A stretch of DNA of 64,000 bases, taken from Didymella arachidicola. Taxonomy: Eukaryota; Ascomycota; Dothideomycetes; Pleosporales; Didymellaceae. The stretch covers positions 1,178,001-1,242,000 of the forward strand of contig CM049986.1 of assembly GCA_016630955.3 (NCBI GenBank), in the 5' to 3' direction. Positions 58,376 to 64,000 of the stretch are shown here, piece by piece (positions within the stretch are counted from its first letter, which is position 1; each line of letters opens with the position of its first letter). A program made the translations under genes and the position numbers. The notes beneath the pieces were generated by a model. That model did not search any database. It saw only the letters and a program-made list of their open reading frames with translations, and had not been told where the DNA came from.

Positions 58376-60657
58376 ATGTATTCCCACGATGCCATGCAGA
58401 ACAATTCGGGTTTACGCCCGCTCCTGCCTCGGACATCACTTTCTGGATCCTCTGCCCCACCTCCAGCTACCTATGGTAGTCAGCCGAGGAAGCCACGAGC
58501 CAAGACAGCATGTGAAGCTTGCCGCGAACACAGATTGAAAGTACGGATCGTGTATTCAATTAACATGGTTTGAAAGTATCTCACAGCATGGTAGTGCGAT
58601 GGTGTGCGACCGAAATGCCAGACTTGCGCAAAGCGCGGGCGGAAATGTCACTATCTGGCAGCTGCATCCGAGACCCGTCTCCAGGCCATCAAGCGGGAAA
58701 ACAAGGCCCTGAAAACACAGAAATCATCGTACGAAAGGCTCATAGACCTCATGAGATCAGTGTCCGACCAGGATGCAAGTGACATCCTTGTCAGGCTCAG
58801 ATCAGGAGCTAACATCGAGACACTGGTGAGCCATGTTACGGATGGGGATCTCCTGCTCCAACTCTCTGTAGCACCAGAGACCCGGTTCCGATACGATTTC
58901 CCTTACGACAAGAGAATGCCTGCGAGCCTCTTAATTCAAGACAACGCTTACCTCCAGTCACCCATTTATGATCCACAAAGTGTCTATCAATCCTCCGGGC
59001 CGTTTAGCATACCACAACACGCGGGTACCTCAGGTGAACAAAACACGTCGGCTGAAATAATGTATTTGAGGCCGTTCCACGCAGCTGAGGTTATTGATAG
59101 TCGTCTCGCTGACTTGAACATATCCGCGTGGACGACAGTCTGCGATAACAATGAGCTCATGCGGAGCTTACTTCGAAGGTGGCTACAATGCGAATATCAT
59201 TTTACCGCAGCTTTCCAAATAGACTTGTTTCTGGAAGATCTGATGGCTCTACGAGAAGACTACTGTTCGTCGTTACTGGTGAACATCATGCTTGGCTATG
59301 CATGCGTAAGGTTCGTTTGCTATTGCGTGAATCATGCACCTGACGCTCTACTAGGTCTGTTATCCACAATGCTCTCACCGCGCCGAATACTGGAACCCCC
59401 GCACTCTAACATACCAGTTCCTCGCGGAAGCAAAACGTTTGTGGGAGCTAGACTCACACGAGCCTCGAATCACTACCATTCAGGCAGCTATGCTCTTTAG
59501 TGTGTTCTACAATTTGAGCGGTCTGGATGAAGTAGGACAGGCGTACAGACTCCATTCAATCACGTTAGTCCACAAGATGGGCCTTTTCAAGAGCAATCCT
59601 GGAGCACCCCAAAGGGACCGCCTGGGTAGAGCATATACAGCATGGGCAATCTTTAATTGGGAAACGTAAGCTCCCCACCCTGATCGGCTGCAACTTCTAA
59701 TGCAGTCAGACTTGTTGGGTTCTCTTTCATGTTTGCTCCCCTACTTTGAGAGCCTCCGGAATGGCTTTTACCGGATCCAGCCTTTGAACGAGGCTGGTAT
59801 GGGGAGATATGGATCAAATACCCTGGCAGTGATCATCTCTTCTCCTCCCACTTCGCTGAGGTGTTCGAGACAAGAAGTCGGTTCCGAGTTATCATGAATG
59901 AGGCGTGCCAGATCGCCTACTCGTCAGAGTCGGACATGACTCTTAACGAAGCACATAGACTCTATGGTCAGTTGAGATACTGGTATCATAGTCTACCAGA
60001 GTCTTTACAACCGAAATCCATTGTACTGCCTGGACATCTACAACTCCAGTGAGTACGACCTGATCAAAAGCCGTGGAGCAAGGGACCGCTGACGCTGTCG
60101 CTAGTATGTACTATTACCACCTCATTTTGACACTCTTCAAACCTCTCCTCGACATACCAGTAGACAAAGCCCCCTCCCCACAACAGATCGTCGCCGATGC
60201 GACACGATTTCTGCAAACCCTTGTCCGAGTTTACTACCTCCGCCACGGCTTCGAAGCGATGGATCTGTTCATTGTCATACCACTCATGCTCTTTGCGTCA
60301 GACTGTGTCGATGCGCTCGATGCCGCTAATACACATACCCCTCCTGAAGAACTCGAGTTGTTACGATCCATACTCATCTTAGTAGCGATGGTTCTCTTCA
60401 CTCAACGCAAGAATCACTATCTAGCCAATGCGTTGTTCCATGTCATTCGGGGTCGCATGCGACCAGAAGATGTTCCACTGTTCATAGGGGTTGGAAACAT
60501 TGATGCAAACGTTCTGGACGGGAAACCGGATATGGCAGTCGCTGTGAGGAGCCACTGGCCGGTCAGTGTTGTGAAGAAAGAAGTGAAGGACAAGCTCGTC
60601 TTGAAAAACCTAGTAGATAGCTATGCGCGTCTCAACGTTGAGCACAGGAACATATAA
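58376..60657 (+). CDS. Zn2Cys6 transcription factor with fungal-specific domain, interrupted by one in-frame stop
   Basis: Exons 58376-58540, 58595-59305, 59355-59665, 59710-60048 and 60105-60657 would encode 693 codons, with TGA at codon 409 (59747-59749). The binuclear cluster spans intron 1: ACEACREHRLK joins CDGVRPKCQTCAKRGRKC, all six Cys present. A short coiled coil (RLQAIKRENKALKTQ) follows. The middle-homology region reads HRAEYWNPRTLTYQFLAEAK, LGRAYTAWAIFNWET, then SFMFAPLL, stop, EPPEWLLPDPAFERGWYG, and continues SHFAEVFETRSRFRVIMNEA and HMYYYHLILTLFKPLL. The splice pattern keeps phase on both sides of the stop, which is one transition from CGA. Truncated protein would keep DNA binding but lose half of the regulatory domain. 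Transposon 2 ends 76 bp upstream. Confidence 0.82.
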
Positions 60658-60868
60658 TACGCTGAAGGATCAAACCAACCTGGGATGTCCGTCCATGAAT
60701 GCCAGGCATCAGATGACACCTAGGAACCGGGATTATGGTCGCCATTTAATAGAAAGACCACCGAAACGCCGGTTTGTTGGTCGATAATCTGTGCTTGACG
60801 TTGACTGGGGGAGACGGTATAAGTATTGAATGCCTCCAGAGTCTTTCCATTGAAGAAGAGCGCCTTGC

Positions 60869-62031
60869 TTAGAATGTGAGCTTCTGTCCCGCATTTGCTA
60901 CAACCGAAGCCTTCACATTCGCACTTCCCAACAGCGAGTATGAATACGGGAAAGAGCTCGCACTCAAAGTACCCTGGGGTGCTGTGTTCGCGCTCTGACC
61001 ACCGAATATCGTATCGATGACCACCGCATAGCCGTCCTTCGCGCTACTTTCCGTGTATACCATCTTCTTACCACTGTTCTCGAACACCGTGCTTTGTACG
61101 AGGGCTTGAGCACCCATCCGTGTGTTGACGCCAGTGTCTTGCTCGTTGTAGTAGTTGTTGAAGATGTGTGCTGTACCGAATCGGAGAAGAGGGCCACGGG
61201 ACGCCACTTTGAAAAAGTGGTTGTTTGCGTAAGTAACGCGGAGATGGCCAGTGTCTTCGGCGGCATTGGAGTCCGAGTGGCCAACTAGGGTGCCCTTGGA
61301 CTGGAGTCGAGGATCAGCGTCAAATTATAAGCACTGACCTCAGAATACGATACTTACGTGGTTGTGGAAGTACGTGTGCGAGATTGTCACGAAGTCTGCT
61401 GCATGCGACAGATCGACAAGCCCGTCGTAGGTATCCTTGCCAACAGTCTCGTCTCCAGACAGGTCGCAGTGGTCGACCCATACGTTCGTCGACTCATTGA
61501 TGGTAACCGCGTCACCGTAAGCGGCAAGGACCTTGGAGATTTTCAGGTTCCTGACGATTACGTTCTTTTGACCCAGAATGGTGAGCCCGATACCGGTGAG
61601 AGCTGGAAGACATCAGTAAGGTCCCGATGAATACAGTACAGAAAGATGAGTCGACGTACAGCTGCCGGCCTTCCCAACAATGGTTTTATCTGAAGTAACA
61701 GACACCTTTGCAGCGCCGCTAATGGCACCTTGCACCACAATGACACGCGCACCTGCAGCACTGGCAGCGGCAGAAAGCTGAGGGAGTGTGCTCACAGTGG
61801 TGGTCGCGCCACCTGCGCCTCCTTTGGTGCTACATGGACTATCAGTGTATATCTTTCAACGCAGCTCACTCGCGCTTACCCTCCGTTCTGTGTGGCGTAG
61901 CCGATATTGGCAGCATCGGTGATACTCGCCCTCTTTGCCAGTATCTTAGCAGTACCTTCTTCTATAGTAGGAGTTGGTGCTGCTGAGATCAATGCAGCTG
62001 CCAGAAGAAAGAGTGTTGACGAAAATCTCAT
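60869..62031 (-). CDS. Secreted pectate lyase, polysaccharide lyase family 1
   Basis: Minus-strand exons 62031-61880, 61829-61660, 61602-61358 and 61300-60869 encode 332 residues. A signal peptide (MRFSSTLFLLAAALISA) is followed by a Kex2-type site (LAKRASITDA). The parallel beta-helix signatures of PL1 are in order: GIGLTILGQKNVIVRNLKIS, NVWVDHCDLSGDE (calcium-binding Asp), VTISHTYFHNH, and VASRGPLLRFG with the catalytic Arg. FNNYYNEQDTGVNTRMGAQ and the C-terminal strands complete the fold. It would cut polygalacturonate by beta-elimination with Ca2+. Introns are 50-57 nt. Presence of this enzyme supports a plant-associated or plant-debris lifestyle. Confidence 0.95.
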
Positions 62032-62468
62032 CTTGGATGGTGGTCATTCTTAGAAGTGCCTATATCTCTTATATATCGATTGTCGGCGCTTAAGGCCATG
62101 ATGATCATCTTGCATGCTTCGAAGACAAGGCTCGCTTCATGTATAGCTATATTGCAAAAGGGAGCTCTTAGGTGGGAGTTTTTCCTAGGTGCTTTTAAGG
62201 ACGCACTGTAATTGATTGAAGCGCCTTGTCGGTACACCCCGTGATTGATGTTTGGATATTTCTCTCGGTTTGTCCAACGTCTGATTTGATGTGGAGGCTC
62301 TTGGCAGGTTGGAGATATATAGTGGTTGTCGGAGAATTCTCTCGTTGGAGGAACAATATTGGCACAAGTTCCCCGGATTCTCGATCAGAAACGTAGTACC
62401 ATGCCAATTCTGGGGAACATCGGTAAAGGCGTGCGACAGGTCGTGATTTGAGCGCCTCTAGGGATTGA
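62032..62468. other. Pectate lyase promoter region
   Basis: About 440 bases upstream of the pectate lyase on the minus strand. I see no gene; one frame passing through it has no coding character. Confidence 0.45.
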
Positions 62469-62831
62469 TCAGACCAACCGAACCCTCTCCAGCTTCTCCT
62501 CGTCCCACACCTGTCCCTGCATGATACGTGGATGTACGCAACCCTGACAAAATTGTACTCGGGTGATTGGATCTTCCTTTGTGATGGCCTCGTGCGCTTC
62601 GTGCTCGATATTCTTGCCAGACTCAACAGGGTGGAAAATATACGACACCCTGCCCACGACGAGTGAAACAAGATTGTCACCCTTGAAACCGTCATGAGGT
62701 ACATATCCAATGGACGCCTTTTCTGTACCTGCAAAGTCTCCTCTTGTAGAGATGGATATCAAAACAACATAAATCCTGCCATGAACCAACGCTCCATCCC
62801 TGCTATGATTGTGCCAGAGAGATGATGCCAA
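62469..62831 (-). CDS. Hypothetical 120-residue protein
   Basis: A single minus-strand frame beginning MASSLWHNHSRDGALVHGRI and ending EEKLERVRLV. Composition is coding-like, with balanced charged residues and clear hydrophobic strands (IYVVLISIST, NLVSLVVGRVSYIF) and a CQGC pair near the C-terminus. I do not recognise a family. No intron is needed. It could also be a fragment of a longer degraded gene; a HET-type relic lies just upstream. Confidence 0.4.
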   Translation of the reverse strand: MASSLWHNHSRDGALVHGRIYVVLISISTRGDFAGTEKASIGYVPHDGFKGDNLVSLVVGRVSYIFHPVESGKNIEHEAHEAITKEDPITRVQFCQGCVHPRIMQGQVWDEEKLERVRLV

Positions 62832-63630
62832 CGAGGCTAACCAACAATCGAATTTGAGACAAGCCGTCTTCTGAGCACTAATGCGTCCTGCTCATCGAGG
62901 TTAACCCCCCGGTCCGGTAGACCAAGACCCGATGTGTGTGCGCAATTGCAGAAGGGTATTATAGAGGCTGTTCGTAACTCAAAATGACTGTGCATTCAAG
63001 TCAATTGCTTAGCAATTTGTTAGGCCATCCCATACATATGCTAACACTTCGTAGGCTATTGTGCAGCATTTCAATGATGCATGGACCAGGCCGCATCGGA
63101 TCGGGTCATGGGCGAATCCGGACTGGCACCTGCTATGTAGGTAGAGCAGACGAACCTCGTCTTCCAGTTGCGTGAGAGCCCAATAGGGATGCGGCATACA
63201 CGGTGCTTGCGTAGCGATGATGTTGCAAAGCTGGGTGGCTGGTTGTTCGTCATCCTTGTGAGCTGGAGTGAAATGGTGGAGTAAAGTCGATCCACTCGCG
63301 ACGTTGCATTATGTAGGCAGACGCGGTTGAGTAGGTGTATGCGCGTCTCCTCGAATGTGAGCAGCTTGGCTTTCCCAGGGGATCCAAGTTCCAACGAAGG
63401 GAGTGGCAACTTGGCCAGTACAACTTCTGGACTCCGCTTCCCACACTTGCGAATAAAACATGGGGGATTGAAGGCCCTGCGCTTGGCTATGTTGCTCATC
63501 GTCCCCTGTTAGGTTTGGTACTGATGGTAAGAGACAATCGATAGGGATGTTTCCCAGAAGCCGAGCTATGCCTTCAAGATGTGATGTAATCGATGATAAA
63601 GTGGTAGAGTAAATGCCCTGTTGCCACACT
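62832..63630. other. Spacer with a HET-domain relic
   Basis: About 800 bases between the hypothetical ORF and the Bud13 gene. Apart from the HET-like fragment annotated separately, I see no gene. Confidence 0.45.
63009..63313 (-). pseudogene. HET-domain (heterokaryon incompatibility type) gene fragment
   Basis: The minus-strand frame open from about 63,313 to the stop at 63,009 contains WALTQLEDEVRLLYLHS, DPIRCGLVHASL and TIAYEVLAYVWDG. That is the order and spacing of the start of a HET domain (xxRLLxL, PIxCxL, YEALSYVWG). The frame then ends at TGC TAA, six codons after the YVW motif, and no continuation was found, so this is a truncated relic. Full HET proteins take part in allorecognition and cell death in fungi. 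The assignment rests on motif matching by eye. Confidence 0.45.
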
Positions 63631-64000
63631 TCATTCGTCTTGCTGCCACTGATATTCCAATTTCTCGATGTTGGCCTTGCGGTTCCTTGACTTGAACCAT
63701 TCGCTTTCGAAACCATTGCCTCGATCTACACCATCCCACCTGTGTCCTGGGCGGATGCCGTATCGATTTGGCTGGAATGCTCCTGTGTACAGTGGCTTGC
63801 CGGTGATGCTCCGACCAGCTTTCTTCTTCTTCAAGAACCCAGCTGCGGGGTCGTTCCAGTGCCCCCGGTCCTTTAGCTCGTCATTCAACTCAGCGTCGTC
63901 GGCGTATCGCGCAACCGTCATCGTCTTTGCGTCTTGAAGCAGCTGTTTCCGTTTCGCTGCTGCTGCGTTTTGCACATCTCCACGAGCTTCCTTCTCCTTT
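63631..64000 (-). CDS. BUD13: Bud13/CWC26 pre-mRNA splicing factor, C-terminal part
   Basis: The minus-strand gene enters from beyond 64,000 and stops at 63,631; 122 codons are visible and the N-terminus is outside the window. The sequence [68 protein letters not shown] and [11 protein letters not shown] is the highly conserved C-terminal block of Bud13. In yeast it belongs to the RES complex with Pml1 and Snu17 and promotes spliceosome activation and nuclear retention of unspliced RNA. No intron is seen in this part. Confidence 0.93.
   Translation of the reverse strand, partial: KEKEARGDVQNAAAAKRKQLLQDAKTMTVARYADDAELNDELKDRGHWNDPAAGFLKKKKAGRSITGKPLYTGAFQPNRYGIRPGHRWDGVDRGNGFESEWFKSRNRKANIEKLEYQWQQDE

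Noticed and set aside
62195..62734. Minus-strand frame of 179 codons
   Set aside because: Overlaps the 120-residue ORF in another frame, is Arg/Ser/Thr-rich and lacks structure; probably a shadow.

Overview
The window is nuclear DNA of a filamentous ascomycete. Genes are split by many short introns (mostly 45-60 nt, GTRNGT donors, CTRAC-like branch points). The gene set is fungal: Clr5, Zn2Cys6 and homeobox/C2H2 regulators, PTH11-like receptors, SCH9 and a pectate lyase. Dothideomycetes is my best guess for the class, but that is inference. Gene models below were built by hand from reading frame, splice signals and family motifs.

Layout. 1-15 kb: a C2H2 regulator with a long pyrimidine-rich leader, a mitochondrial PPR protein, Rtf2 and a secreted Thr/Cys-rich protein. 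15.7-18.8 kb: a PTH11-like receptor gene split inside an exon by a complete Fot1/pogo-type transposon. 21-24.4 kb: a Clr5-domain gene with one in-frame stop, and a divergent 88-residue membrane protein; the interval between them holds seven copies of an AATCGYRR-type motif. 25.5-35.1 kb: housekeeping genes (succinyl-CoA ligase beta, a DUF3245-like protein, thiolase, NTF2), a Gre2-type reductase and a single-domain MetE-like enzyme. 35.6-45.7 kb: a homeobox/C2H2 protein without a visible start, a proline-racemase family enzyme, a second PTH11-like receptor, a secreted GMC oxidoreductase, a glutaminyl cyclase-like peptidase and a peroxisomal MaoC hydratase. 46.6-53 kb: SCH9 kinase, NC2-beta and Did2/Vps46. 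54-64 kb: a secreted alpha/beta hydrolase with a frameshifted signal peptide, a second pogo element with a nonsense codon, a Zn2Cys6 regulator with a nonsense codon, pectate lyase PL1, an orphan ORF, a HET-domain relic and the C-terminal end of Bud13/CWC26.

How the genes fit together. There is no convincing secondary-metabolite cluster and no operon-like logic. Some neighbours share a theme: thiolase and the AKL-tailed MaoC protein belong to fatty-acid beta-oxidation, and SCH9 is a nutrient-signalling kinase. The GMC enzyme, pectate lyase, glutaminyl cyclase and hydrolase form a secreted set that fits life on plant or organic matter. The most notable feature is gene damage: one receptor disrupted by a transposon, three long ORFs each broken by a single stop, and one signal peptide shifted by one base. 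The remainder of each damaged gene looks intact, so the lesions are either recent or sequence errors.
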